This document shows, one piece after another, positions 44,281-55,349 of a stretch of 64,000 nt of DNA. The position numbers and the translations under genes are program-made. Location: the NCBI GenBank assembly GCA_030435675.1, contig CM059621.1:5518001-5582000 (forward strand), in the 5' to 3' direction. Each line of letters opens with the position of its first letter. Position 1 is the first letter of the stretch. The DNA is from Steinernema hermaphroditum (Eukaryota > Nematoda > Chromadorea > Rhabditida > Steinernematidae). The notes beneath the pieces were generated by a model. That model searched no databases, was not told where the DNA came from, and saw nothing but the letters and a program-made list of their open reading frames with translations.

Positions 44281-45579
44281 ATGGAGAACTCAACGGTAGC
44301 GTTCGAGTACGGTAGCGAATTGCAAGGTAGAGGATACGCTACCAGTACAGACCTCTTTTTTGGATACATGACAACAGCGGTACGTGCATGTTATAGAGTG
44401 TCCATAAAACTGCATTTTAGACCGGAATAATCGCCTTTGCTGGCGCTCTATTAGATCTCTATCTCATCAAGACACTGAAGGTCTTCCACAACGCCTTCGG
44501 CTTCTTCTGGGCCATCAGAAGCATTGGAGAGATAGGAACGGACATTTCTTTTGCCCTATATACAGGGCCCGTTACGATATTGTATGTGATGATGCTGCGA
44601 AAAAGAGCAATGACTTCTTTAGGCAAAGTACGAATATCAATCCGGACTTGGCCATTTTTATATACCACTATTCGTTCACGTTCGCCTACATACAATGCGT
44701 GATGAACCTGGTGATTGCTTTGAATCGTTTCGTCGCCGTTTGGTTCCCAATGCGGTACTTAGGCATTTTTGAAAAGAGGATCTGCTGGTTCGTCGCCATC
44801 TTTGTGACCTGTCAGGCTCTCAGCGTCTTTGCCCTTTACATAAGTGAGTCCATTTCAAGCACCTGTTCAAACTGTCGCTTCTCTAGTCTTCCCTTGTCAA
44901 CACATCGGCTACGGTCCGCGCTTCTATGCTAACGTTTTTGTTAGATGCAGAGCGGATTTGGATCGGGACTACTCGCTTCTGGCCTACATCCTGACCAAAA
45001 CATGCTTTATAGTTGCCTGTTGCGGGACTGCAGCCATAAATCTGTCGACTTTCTGCAAAATAGGACATATAAGATTTGTAGGGCGCACACTGGTTGGGTA
45101 TGAAGACGAGATACGACTATTTTAGACCTCAATAGCGAGATACAACAGCGACGAGTTCAGACGAGATGTACGGCTGTTTATACTGGTAGGGTCAGGCTTG
45201 ATATGACTAAATGAGAGTGGAAATTTAGGGCGTGGTTCAGGACATCCTCATGATGGTTATTGTCTTCTCGATCCTGCTGTGCAACAGCAAAACAGATCTT
45301 AGTATCGTCGGCGCCTTGCTGAGCTATGATGGACTCATCTTCATCTACATGTTCAACACGTAACCGTGCTTCTCTTGTTCGTGACATGTTTGTCCTAGTG
45401 CGTCAATGGTAATGTTCAACCCCGAATGCCGCCGCCTTCTCTTCGGAATGAAAACGGTGCGGGTGACGGCGAAGGCTGACGGTATCGAGACTACCGTCAT
45501 GCCACCAACTGTAACGCTGGGAACTAGTACTGGAATGCAGTTGGTAGAAGAAGAAGAAGAAGAAGCTCGTGACACTTGA
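44281..45579 (+). CDS. Srx-like 7TM chemoreceptor 5
   Basis: Seven exons: 44,281-44,379, 44,421-44,581, 44,623-44,843, 44,887-45,077, 45,126-45,185, 45,229-45,359, 45,399-45,579. Exons 2-6 have the same lengths as receptors 3 and 4 (161, 221, 191, 60, 131). It starts MENSTVAFEYGSELQGRG, which is conserved with them. TM2 has NAFGFFWAIRSIGEIGTD, TM3 ends ALNRFVAVWFPMRY, the loop cysteines are FPCQ and VRCRAD, TM5 has ACCGTAAINLS, and the last exon has MVMFNPECRRLLFG. The tail differs and ends in a run of six Glu codons (LVEEEEEEARDT). It is an older member of the same tandem cluster. Confidence 0.8.
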
Positions 45580-45589
45580 TCACAATTTA

Positions 45590-46180
45590 TTGTATTCGCG
45601 ATCATTTCCATTATATTTAGTCGACACTCATGAATCTGCGGCTTACGCCGTGCAAGGTGTCTCATAGAGTACAAACAAGAACAATATCACACCGTAGCTG
45701 ATGTTTCTTATACAATGTATACGATGGTCAAATCCGGTCGACATTATAATAATGTCTTATGCGATAATAAAGGCGTAAATCAGATGCACCTTCAACCCTT
45801 GATTGTAAGGCCTAGCACAGATGAATGCAATTCTCAACACATCAAGCCCGCAGGCGTTGAATGCACTATTCATGTATATAAACAAAGGTCACTCACAGGG
45901 GAACATTTAAAGGTGCACCCCGCTGATTTAGCCGATCTTTTGTGCATTAGTAGTGCTCATGGAGTGCGTAACTCCATTTGTGGTGCTTGCCGAAATCACT
46001 CAAAAGTTGATACAAATTTAGTCAGGTAGGGGGGTTCATTCGGACGAGTCGACGAGTTGAGTGAGCGGTTCCATTGTGGGTGGTATCGCCGGAGGCGATC
46101 CTCGCACATGACCCTGATGATCGTACCTTCCTAGCTTTTGCACCGTCTTCTTCCTATTCATGTTCAGCCGTTTTATTCAA
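45590..46180. other. Intergenic, one unassigned ORF
   Basis: A plus-strand frame of 104 codons (45,715-46,029) with VKSGRHYNNVLCDNKGVNQM has no recognised domain, signal peptide or splice partner. I see nothing else. Confidence 0.3.
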
Positions 46181-46184
46181 ACAT

Positions 46185-47740
46185 TTAACGGATAAAAGAG
46201 AGCATTCTACGGTTTCCCGGAGCAGATCTGCCCACCGTTTCCGATCCTTGACGGTTGCGTCGTTGCGGGGGCACTTCCACTTTGTACGTAGTCTTCTTGA
46301 GCACCTTGAAATAAAAATAGGTGCCGGCGAAGCATTCCGTTGCGAACCCAATAGCAGCGTAAGGTCCGATGTAATACGAGAGAGTTGCGTTTACCTAAAC
46401 ATATCGAGGATTTAGGGTAGATGGTACTGGCTATACGGTTTTTGAAAGAATCTGATCAATGATTACTGGAACGACTTCTAGAATGATTCGAAGATAGAAG
46501 ACACAATTCACCATTCTGTTGATCTGGAACAGAACGGTTTTATTTGCTCTTTCTCTGTTTCTTCGACACACCTTTGCGTCTGTTGTCGCTTTGTTCATGA
46601 GATGTCGCTTGTGGAGCGCAATGAGAAATGCACTCCCGACTACGACGATTGAAGAAGTGAGGATGAATCGTATAGCAACTGCAGTTGTGTGGTTGTTCAC
46701 CATTTGGCTCATACACAAAGCGGAAAAGCAGCCTAAATTTGAAGCAATGTTATAGGCCATTCGTTGCCAAAGTATCGACTTCTGACGTAAAGAAGCGTAT
46801 GCTTAATTTTTTTTAATTATGCTTAAAAAACCAAAAATGCGAGCACATTTCACACCTCTTATGCACATTTTTCATTGTTGTCCGAATCTCATTTTTATTG
46901 GGTATCCGTTCACATGGGAACGGTCGGTTTCAGAGAAAAAAAAAAGACTGAGCTCGACACTTAATCCTCACTAGCGCCAAGAAGAGGCAGAGAACCGAGG
47001 AAGCTATACACACGTAATTTTCGAAAGTTGTTTATATGGACAGGTGTGCGTATAACTAGACCTTTTGGGGATAAACTGGTGCGTGTCTATCTGTGTTCCA
47101 ATGTTGAGCCAGATCTGACGCGGACACGTCTGAACGCCTCCTTGTAAATGAGCATCTAAAACCACGAATCTTAGAAGAACTAAGCGCGTTTGCTTTTGAG
47201 ATCAAACGGATTGAGTAAACCACAGAACGTTTCACGTCGACATGACTTTCAAGCAAAGCTTTTGTTACCTTCGGGCACCGTAGCCGCGCTGCCGATGATA
47301 TTTGTTGCATACATTTGAGTCGTAGCAGCTGTGACAACAGCAAAAGTGGCAACTGTAGCCACTACATGGATCAAAGTGAGGAGTCTGGGTCTTTTTAGCG
47401 GAAACAGCAATATTGTAAGTCTCCTTGCAAACAGTGTCAATGTCGCCACGTCGTATAGAAATCTATTATTCTGCACGATCATGTCCAACGTCAGCAGCAT
47501 AATAGGATGGTGTCTCAGTGAGGGAACCTGCCCACATGAAATGAGCATCCACACAGGTAGAACGCACATGTATAGGAGTCCTGCTAATGAGCTGCTGAAG
47601 AACAGAAAGACCAAAGGCGGTGAATTGTTGTAAAGTGTGTGAATTGAGTTCTGGAAGACAATCACAGCGACCAGGGTCAACGTAGTTGACCATAGGGTTA
47701 TGGCGAGAAAATATTCGATGACGGCCACCATGTACCACAT
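46185..47740 (-). CDS. Unassigned 7TM receptor family, member 1
   Basis: Four exons: 47,740-47,269, 46,732-46,572, 46,523-46,437, 46,394-46,185. It starts MWYMVAVIEYFLAITLW. Exon 1 (472 nt) holds TM1-TM4, with NNSPPLVF before TM2, a NRFLYDVATLTLFARRLTILLFP segment at TM3 and VPEG at the exon end. Exon 2 (161 nt) begins in the motif CFSALCMSQ and has TM5. Exon 3 (87 nt) has INRMVNCVFYLRIILEVVP (TM6). Exon 4 has YYIGPYAAIGFATECFAGT (TM7) and a basic tail. The three other members, at 49,305, 54,255 and 60,540, share exon boundaries and motifs. I cannot place the family in a named nematode serpentine class with confidence. A sensory role is inferred from the neighbourhood. Confidence 0.7.
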
Positions 47741-47749
47741 ATTCGCAGA

Positions 47750-48250
47750 GCCTGACGTAACGTATTTGCTTGCTTGTTTTGCTCGATGCTCGTGTCGTTA
47801 TTGGAATGTGTTAGGTAATAACAAATTATGTAAAATCAGAAATAATGTCCTTGTTGATCATGCGCATCGCCGACGCTATCCACAAAGCAAAATAAAGATA
47901 ATTAGCGAACATATCGGAGGATATAACCTTCCCCGTTCAACGAAGATTGTTACTATCATTGCAAATTCTACAAAACCCAAAGCTTCTCATCCTAGTCGAA
48001 TAAAGAACTAGTAAAGCAGAATGATGCAACGTATGCTTTGAAATTTCGTGTTATGTCTCTCGAATGAATGGCACTAGACCATGAGAGACACCTATTATGA
48101 CACTATCAAGAGAAGCGGTGAAGAGGCTGGTTCAACTGGAGGCACGAAGCGGAAGCGCGGCGAATCCTAGCGGAGGGCCATTTTCTGTTGGCAGTGCAGA
48201 CATCTCAACGCGGTGGACTCAGGTGGCGGTGATGAGCTTCTTTGCCAGTA
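47750..48250. other. Intergenic, no gene supported
   Basis: Promoter side of 7TM member 1. Short frames only. Confidence 0.4.
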
Positions 48251-48257
48251 TGATATA

Positions 48258-48373
48258 CAGGGTGCGGCATAAATACTGTTACAAGTTAACGTACGAAAAA
48301 CATATCAAAGTAGGTAAAAATTCCCCAAAAAGTGCAGTTTTGAAATGTGTAACAGTATTTATGCCGCACCCTG
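48258..48373. mobile_element. 116-bp Tc1/mariner-type palindromic MITE
   Basis: Begins cagggtgcggcataaatact and ends in its exact complement at 48,373, with a TA on each side (48,256-48,257 and 48,374-48,375). The arms are about 30 bp and the core about 55 bp. The ends are the same as the decayed Tc1/mariner end at 16,070. Confidence 0.75.
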
Positions 48374-48384
48374 TACTGGTGACC

Positions 48385-48610
48385 CAGGCCTTCTGGGACT
48401 CGCCGCGATCATAGAGCCACCAATGACAATGCGGCCGAGAGCGGCCGCTCACTCATCTCATTCAGCGGACTTCATTTGCGACGTTTGCGGAATCATGTTT
48501 GAGTCATTTCAGTTGTGTTCCCCGCGATCGGTTCGATCGTCGACTCGCACTCCCTGAAACTCGCTGAATGAGTTGAGTGGACGGTCATTCTCGACCGTCG
48601 TTGGTGGCAC
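48385..48610 (+). repeat. Dispersed repeat family B, copy
   Basis: Related to 120-345 and inverted copies near 40 kb. It also contains a local duplication of about 20 bp: 'ccccgcgatcggttcgatcg' occurs at about 48,521 and again at about 48,654. Confidence 0.4.
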
Positions 48611-48619
48611 GATGATATC

Positions 48620-49300
48620 CATATCGCCTCGGCTCCCATAACGAAACTGTGATCCCCGCGATCGGTTCGATCGTCGAATCGGAAACATCAACGAAACGAA
48701 AGAGAATCAAGTCTGCGCAGCCAGCTGCTCCGATCGCCGTTTCCCCTTTTCGCTCGCAGTGCTCCATCGTCACGTGGGGAATTCACCGGGAATCAGCTTC
48801 GCTTGTTTGTTGCCCGCGCAAACGACTGGGTTGGACTCCCCTCTCCTCATGCTGTGCCTTTTTGTGCTTATGAGGTGTACTTCAGTTGAATCGGAAACAT
48901 CAACGAAACAAGAGAGAATCGAGAACCATTCCTGTTTTCTTTAACGACTTTACAGACACCACGATTATTGCTTAAAGCATTGGCTTCCGCGTAAGGCCGT
49001 CTTTTCTCCCAATGTTGTTTGGAATACATTTTATTGTATCACAGAGCAATAACATATTAGAAAACAAAGAAGATCGAACAACTTCTGCAATAACTAAGCT
49101 ATTGAAATATCACACCACAAGATTGTTCAGATTAACAACGAATCAGATCAAGCTTTTTTCGTAAGCACAATAAGTAATGTAGATTACCCATTGAATTTCG
49201 AGTAAAATGTCTGAAATAAATACAAATCTATGTAGAGATAAAATGTGAATACGAACAAGAACAGCGCAAGATCTGAGGACTGGGTCATTCGTAGCCAGGA
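48620..49300. other. Intergenic, no gene supported
   Basis: A 'gaatcggaaacatcaacgaaac' word occurs twice (about 48,674 and 48,890). Otherwise AT-rich with short frames only. Confidence 0.35.
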
Positions 49301-49304
49301 GTGG

Positions 49305-50751
49305 CTATTCAGTTGTGGTTGCCAACGTTCCTTTACTCCTCCACCACGCATAGTATTTCTTCGTCGTTCCAATTTTGTAGGTTTTCTTCGAGAGCACCTT
49401 GTAGTAGAGGAAAGTGCTAGCGAAGCACTCGATGGCATAGCCGACAACGGTGTAAGGACCGATTGTGGACGCGATGGAGACAGTCACCTAAACACCCTAC
49501 AACCACGATCTGCATTGTGCGCGTTACCGTATGCAGCAGAATCGTGTCGAGGAGAGATGGTATTAGCTCAATGACAATGCGCAAATAAAAGACGTATTGC
49601 AGCATTTTGTTGACCTGAACAGGAGCATATCTCTCACAGTGGCAAAGAAAAGGACTCACTCTCAAATCCGCTGCAGATTTGAAGACAAGGTTCTTCTTGT
49701 GGAGTAAAATCAAAAATGTGGTTCCAGCGACAATTATTGAAGTGGTCAGAACCAACCGTAATATGAAAGCCAGAGTGTATTTGCTTTTCATCTGCGGCAT
49801 GCAGAGTCCAGAGAAGCACCCTAAATTGAAGAAGTTGCCAACGAATCGCAGTTTTTTCGGCAAAATCATCGGGAAGCGTTGAACATGGCCCCGCCGATTT
49901 GGCTGCACTTTGGCACACTAGTAAGTCTTGCCAAGAGTTGTAATTGTGGAAAAATCAGCGGCCCGTACCGGGTAGATTGTACAGTGGTAAGAGTCTTGTT
50001 CAAAATATCCACAAAATCCACATATCCACAAAATATGAGGTTCAAAACTGTTACACCTCGACCACTCGTACAGTCTCAATGGAGCGGTGTCGAAGTGGTA
50101 CAATTGCAATAGTTTATCCAGAAGTTCATTTTTCTCGAAATCTACCTACAAGTTTGCCAAATTTCAGCTGGCCGCGGCCATGTTTGACAGCTCCTTTGTC
50201 AGTTAGTTTATCTTTTAATTTAAATTAAGACTGGTTGCCCTCTCTTATCTTTTCTACCTCGGGAAACCATTACCTTCAGGTATGGGAGTCGTGTCACCAA
50301 ATATGTTCAGTGCGTATAGTTGAACAACGGCGGCTACAACAGCGCATCCTATAATGACCGTTGCGACCACTTGTCCTGTCGTGAGCGCTTTGGGCTTCAG
50401 AGGATACAACAACACACTGATCCTTCTCACAAACAGACTTAGAGTGGCAACGTCATAGAGGAATCTACTGCACTGCACAAGCATGTCCATAATCAGCATA
50501 AAGTCAGGATATTCTCTCAAAACGGGGTGTATCGCCTCTAGAGTGAGAATCCAGAGAGACAAAAAGCACAATGACAGAACTCCCGACACTGAACAAGCGA
50601 TGAACACTGATGCCAGTGGAGGAGAATTCTTAAAGAGAGTACGGAGCGAGTTTTTGCGGAGGATTGCAGCAAACAGAATAAAGGTTGCTCCCCAGAGGGC
50701 GATGGCCAGGGAGAATTCAGCGATGGCTAGCACGTACCACATTGCGGACAA
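49305..50751 (-). CDS. Unassigned 7TM receptor family, member 2
   Basis: Four exons: 50,751-50,274, 49,820-49,660, 49,614-49,528, 49,487-49,305. It starts MSAMWYVLAIAEFSLAIALW (the MWY Met at 50,742 is an equal candidate). Exon 1 has FKNSPPLASVF, SRFLYDVATLSLFVRRISVLLYP and VPEG. Exon 2 is 161 nt and has CFSGLCMPQ. Exon 3 is 87 nt with VNKMLQYVFYLRIVIELIP. Exon 4 has GPYTVVGYAIECFASTFLYYKVLSKKTYK and a Lys/Trp/Thr-rich tail. Exon sizes and phases match member 1. Intron 1 (about 450 bp) contains an insertion of a palindromic MITE (49,873-50,184). Transcript intactness across that intron is assumed. Confidence 0.7.
49873..50184. mobile_element. Palindromic MITE in intron 1 of 7TM member 2
   Basis: Ends are related inverted repeats (aacatggccccgccgatttgg at the left, ccaaatttcagctggccgcg and gccatgtt at the right). 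Inner pieces (cccgtaccgggtagat; ttctcgaaatctacc) match the arms of the 1,976-bp TIR element at 60,640-62,615 (catgacccccgccgatttcg; cccataccgggtagatttcg). Likely a short derivative of the same transposon family. The exact ends are uncertain by a few bases. Confidence 0.55.
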
Positions 50752-50759
50752 TGTTTATA

Positions 50760-51670
50760 CGGAAAATGAGATGAGTGGCGATGAGCTCCAGCAATTATCA
50801 TCAATTTGGGGTAATAGACCTTAGAGTACTTCCATAATTGAGATAATAACAGAATTGCATATTTCCCCGAATGTGACATTTATGTCTACGTCTTGCGAGC
50901 AGTAGCCAAGGTGATCGAATGGTCAAACAGTTAAAGTACAAATTGCAGATATGAGCACAAAGTCTGCGTATATCTACGTATGCCGGAGTTGTGCAGGTTC
51001 GGATTTATCGGGCCGGGTTTTGGAGTTTGGGCTCGCTGAAGATTTATGCAGTTGGATTTGACCGAAATTCGCAGAACTATGGCCCATATTCAGAATGCAT
51101 GATGAGTATTCAACCTGGGAAACTATACAGAAGACCATCTGAATGTTTCAAAAATGCTATACAGATGTTCTCTGCTGTGAAAATTGCTGCGAACTCAAAA
51201 CTGCGAAGGTCAAAAGCGCTGAAGATGAACAGAATAACGCGGAATTTGGCACCAAGAATGGACCCTGAAACGAAGTCCGGCGGCCACAGTAAAAAAATGT
51301 TTTTTTAAAGCGTTTGGAGGCCTACATCGTTGCAGAGGTCTGTCACTTCGATTTTTTTTCGATTTTTTTCTTCGGTCTGTGAGTATTTCTGCCGCAGTCA
51401 GCAGTTATGTTTCAGAGGCGGTAATGGCCCTCGAGGTGATGTCTAAAAAAGCTCTTTGATCTAAGTGCTTCAGCTACAGAACGAAACGAAAACAATAAGT
51501 GCGTGGAAGAAAACTACAAATGGGAAAATTTGGTGAACAAAAACATTTGCATTTCCTGTGCACATTTCTTTTCTAGCCGTATTCGCCATTGCCGCACTTT
51601 CAACTGAATTCAGCAGTTGGTATTAATCAGGAACGACAATAATTATTTTCAATAAATATTATGAAATAAT
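50760..51670. other. Intergenic with a transposase-like remnant
   Basis: Around 51,308-51,350 a plus-strand frame reads KRLEAYIVAEVCHF, resembling the Tc1/mariner C-terminal end seen at 16.2 kb (KRLEARFAAEGGHF). No terminal repeat was identified and no gene is supported. Confidence 0.35.
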
Positions 51671-51672
51671 TA

Positions 51673-53659
51673 TTAGGTTGATGCAAAAGAAATGTCGATC
51701 ATGTTGATTTGGTGCCTGGACACTTGCGCCCCAGACATTTGCGCCCCGCACATTTGCGCCCCGGACACTTGCGCCCCGGACACTTGCGCCCAGACATTTG
51801 CGCCCCGAACACTTGCGCCCCAAACAGCGTCTTCAGGGAAAACGTGATGGGACCTTTCTGACGGTACCCACCGTGGTTTTCACTCCTTTTTTCGGTTTGA
51901 TGACAGCTCATACCGGGACAGCTCATATAACATCGTACATTTCACAGCACTTTTTAGGTTTTTTTGCAAAAGTGTGGCTGCACGCTTTGTAGCTATCCTT
52001 GCGGTCCAACGTGCGTACTATAAGTGCTACTTAAGTCAGCAGCTTCACGCACTTTGCAGCATTATACCTTGCAGTGTTACATAGTTTGCAGTGCCTTAAA
52101 TTTTACATTTGAAATAACATGCGTAATAAATACTGTAAGTTAACCAACTTTTCAATTTATCTTGATTTTTCGGTAATTTTTGTACCACTTCTGTTGTTAT
52201 ATTCGTATTCCTCGTCCTTTTTTGATCTAGGATTGTTGTTCCCCCTACATTTCTCCTTGTCCCTTAGATCAAATGGTATCCCAAAATTACAAGTCCAGAG
52301 TTTTGTGAAATGCTTTTATGAGACAGGTAGGATACAGATTTCCCAAATAGGTAAAAGAACTAGAACAGCCCGAAAAGCAATGAACAGAGCAGGATCAAGC
52401 GGAATCGGGCTCGAGCCTTGTCCGTGGCATCAGCCGTCCATAGGATCAGTTATCTGGGATCAGTTGTCCTGGGATCAGTTGTCTTTGGATCAGTTGCGAT
52501 GACGCCATTTGCATGTATCAACAAGGAGTGAAAACCACGGTGGGTACCGTCAGAAAGGTCCCACCGCATTTTCCCTGAAGACGCTGTTCGGGGCGCAAGT
52601 GTTCGGGGCGCAAATGTCTGGGCGCAAGTGTCCGGGGCGCAAATGTCTGGGCGCAAATGTCTGGGGAGCAAATGTCCGGGGCGCAAATGTCTGGGCGCAA
52701 ATGTCCGGGGCGCAAATGTCTGGGGCGCAAATGTCTGGGGCGCAAATGTCCTAGTACCGTTGATTTTGTTCTTTCTTTCATTATAATAAGTTTCTGTATG
52801 ACATGATTAATAGTTCTTGTAGAGGTTGCACTCGCGCATCGTTTGATATTCCGTCCCGCTGGCCCTTTCTAATTTTAATTTTACGTTAAACATGATCGAG
52901 AAAAAGTGCCCAGTGCGGATTTGCATACCACACAACTTCAAACAAAGCAAGTTTCCTGCCTAATTTCACAGTAGCCCGTGTTAAGTGCTGGAAGAAGATG
53001 TCCCATCCGAATGCATGTGCGAGTGGTGGGTTCAGCGATTCTGAGATGGAGATAAGTGCTTTAAAGACGAAGCACATGGAAAACGTCCCAAATTTTTGGG
53101 TGACGCAGCATTAAAAGAGGTTGTTGAGCTGAATCCGAAAGCAACCTGCTTGAGAACTCACGACAGCGTTTGTGAACGTTAATTAATCAACCACTATGAG
53201 ACGCTTGTATGCCATTTGAAAGATCAATAGGTGTGAAAAAAGGGTCGTTGTAGTCAGATGGCCCGAAAATGGTAGTGGAAATCAGGGGGCAAAATGTACA
53301 AAAAATCAACAACAATCACTATGATTGGAATCCTCCTTCGCAATATGAAGGATAGTTGTTTGACCGCCTTATAGCACAGACATCGCTCCACCTGACTATC
53401 ACTTATTCCTGTCGATGCAGTGCTCCTTGGCAGAAAAAAAAATCAAAAGATGTGAGGAAGACAAAATTTGAGTCACAAACTTTTTCAAGTCCAAACCACT
53501 ATGAATTCGTTCAGTAAGGCATTCACTCTCTACGTGGACATAGGCGACAACTCGTGAATACTAATGGTGAATGTCTTTTGGGTTCAGCTTTTGATTATTA
53601 TACTTTCATGATCAATTTTCTTTTTAACAAAAATCGACATTTCTTTTGCATCAACCTAA
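51673..53659 (+). mobile_element. mariner transposon, decayed, with a nested insertion
   Basis: Perfect 27-bp inverted ends (TTAGGTTGATGCAAAAGAAA inward at 51,673; complement ending at 53,659) with TA on both sides. The ends resemble those of mariner elements. Inside, on the plus strand, a broken frame near 53,000-53,160 reads the mariner helix-turn-helix region (DGDKCFKDEAHGKRPKF, with an in-frame stop in place of the Arg before it). Near 53,390 another frame reads APPDYHLFLSMQCSLAEKK, the region of the last catalytic Asp. Multiple stops and frame changes make it inactive. About 1 kb of its length is a nested foldback element (51,718-52,751). Confidence 0.75.
51718..52751. mobile_element. 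Foldback-type element with 15-bp tandem repeats in its arms
   Basis: Both arms are built of 15-bp units RRACAYTTGCGCCCC: about 7 at the left (51,718-51,825) and about 11, inverted, at the right (52,588-52,751). Inside these, about 65 bp of unique sequence (cagcgtcttcaggg... to ...gtggttttcactcc) is also inverted between arms. The core is about 630 bp, non-coding, and contains four 15-bp units of ggatcagttgtcctg type (about 52,442-52,500). No clear TSD was seen. Confidence 0.7.
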
Positions 53660-53680
53660 TATATTATTAATTATACATTT

Positions 53681-54221
53681 GGCTCTTTTAGGGAGAAGTG
53701 ACCAAAATGGCATTTATCTTGACAAAACTGAATTTAAATTGACGGAAACAAATTTCAGTGACACGTTCCGTAAATCTGAGTAGTCAACGAGTAGTACATT
53801 CTTTCGTTCGAAGCTGTTAAGACTACAGGGATCGCCCTTCGGTCTCGCTCTATATCAACAGGCGTAGTCCTAAGCCGGAGCCGGAGCCTAAGCCAAGCCG
53901 GGGTTTGCCGAAGCCATCACGACTACAGGGTACGCATAAAATCCATAGGCATGAGCCTAAGCCGGAGCCTAAACCAAGCCTGGATGTTCGGCCATGCGCA
54001 AAAATGAATGCGGTGCTTGCCTGCAGCTCGCTCACAACTTTAAATATCTAGCAGATGAAAAAAGTGATTTTGTTCTCTCACTTAAACGGGTTCTGTCAGT
54101 GAAATTTGGTTGTGTCAATCTAAATTCAGTTCTGTCAATTAAAAAATACTTTTGTCAGGATAGATACCATTCAGTGTGTTCAAGATAAATACCATTTTGG
54201 TCACTTCTCCCTAATAGAGCC
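53681..54221. mobile_element. hAT-like MITE, copy 3 (541 bp)
   Basis: Termini GGCTCTTTTAGGGAGAAGTG at 53,681 and the complement of GGCTCTATTAGGGAGAAGTG ending at 54,221. The arms extend at least 80 bp ('accaaaatgg.atttatcttga'). Flanking atacattt (53,673-53,680) and acacattt (54,222-54,229) agree at 7 of 8. The core has two partial copies of a 'cctaagccggagcc' containing unit. The element lies 21 bp from the mariner end and 34 bp from the stop codon of the next receptor. Confidence 0.75.
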
Positions 54222-54254
54222 ACACATTTTATTTGAACAATACATATACATAGT

Positions 54255-55340
54255 TCAAGAAATGCTTGCGACCTTCTTTGGGACTATACTCTTGCTTGAA
54301 AGTACTCTGTAGTAGAGGTACGTTGATGTGCAGCACTCCATGGCGTAGCTCGTCAAACCGTAGGGACCAACGAGGGCCGATAGTCTCGTATTAATCTAGA
54401 GGTCGAATGAATAAGCGAAGATGCAAAATGGAATACCGTAAGTGAAAGAGTCTGGTCCACAGACGCTGGCAGCAGCTCGAAAAAGACGCGCAAATAGAAG
54501 GCATATCGCACGAATCTATTTATCTGCAATTGTTTTCTAAGTTTGAGTGTTGCTTGAACTAACACAGAAATAATACCCTGGCATCATCTTTACAGGTGCT
54601 CAGAAAGCGTTTCTTATGCAGAACGACAAGAAATAGACTTCCAAGAATAATGATGCAGGTGGTCAAAGAAATTCTCGCGAGAAAGGGTAATATTCCTCGT
54701 TGAGATGAATGCTGTGCCATACAGGATGGTGCGAAACAGCCTGAAATTACAGAATCCGCTCCTGTATGTAGGTAAGTTTTAAAGATCGTCTTGAGCTGTC
54801 ATTACAAAGCAGCCGACCAAAATGATGTATATCTCCTCAGATCAAAAAACGCCTTCTTCAAAATTGCTCACCTTCTGGTACTGGAGCGTTAAACCGAAGA
54901 ATATTTCTGATGTAAAAATGGATGACACCAGCAGTGACACCAAACGAAAGGAGCGCTGTTAAGAACAGTTGACATTTCGTTACAATTCTGGGTCTTGTGG
55001 GGAAAAGTAGTATTTTGAGTCGCCGCACAAAGAGAGCCAAAGTTGCTGCATCGTACACATATCTACTACATTGCGAGAACATGTCTAATATGAGCAGAAG
55101 TCGAGTATTGTTCCTCAAATCTTGAAACATTCCGTTAGCAAAAAACATCCACAGGGGCAGAATCCACATGAAGAACATTCCAGACAGAGCGGTTATAGAA
55201 AATACGTAAAGAAGTGGAGGCAAGTTCTTCCAAAGTCGGCGTAGAGTGTTTTGATGAACTATGACGACGACAAGTACTAACGTTATTATCCAAACCACGG
55301 TAGCGAAGAAGTACTGCACGACAGCTATGAGATACCACAT
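54255..55340 (-). CDS. Unassigned 7TM receptor family, member 3
   Basis: Four exons: 55,340-54,872, 54,740-54,577, 54,523-54,437, 54,395-54,255. It starts MWYLIAVVQYFFATVVWIIT. Exon 1 has WKNLPPLLYVF, CSRYVYDAATLALFVRRLKI and VPEG at its end. Exon 2 (164 nt, one codon longer than in members 1 and 2) has CFAPSCMAQ and TM5. Exon 3 (87 nt) has INRFVRYAFYLRVFFELLP. Exon 4 has LVGPYGLTSYAMECCTSTYLYY and a short tail ending VASIS. All introns are short. A MITE ends 34 bp beyond its stop codon, which may affect its 3' UTR. Confidence 0.7.
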
Positions 55341-55349
55341 TCTGTTTGC

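Noticed and set aside
51717..51830. CRISPR-like array of short direct repeats
   Set aside because: The 15-bp units are contiguous without spacers, occur inverted at the other end of the same element, and the genome is eukaryotic.
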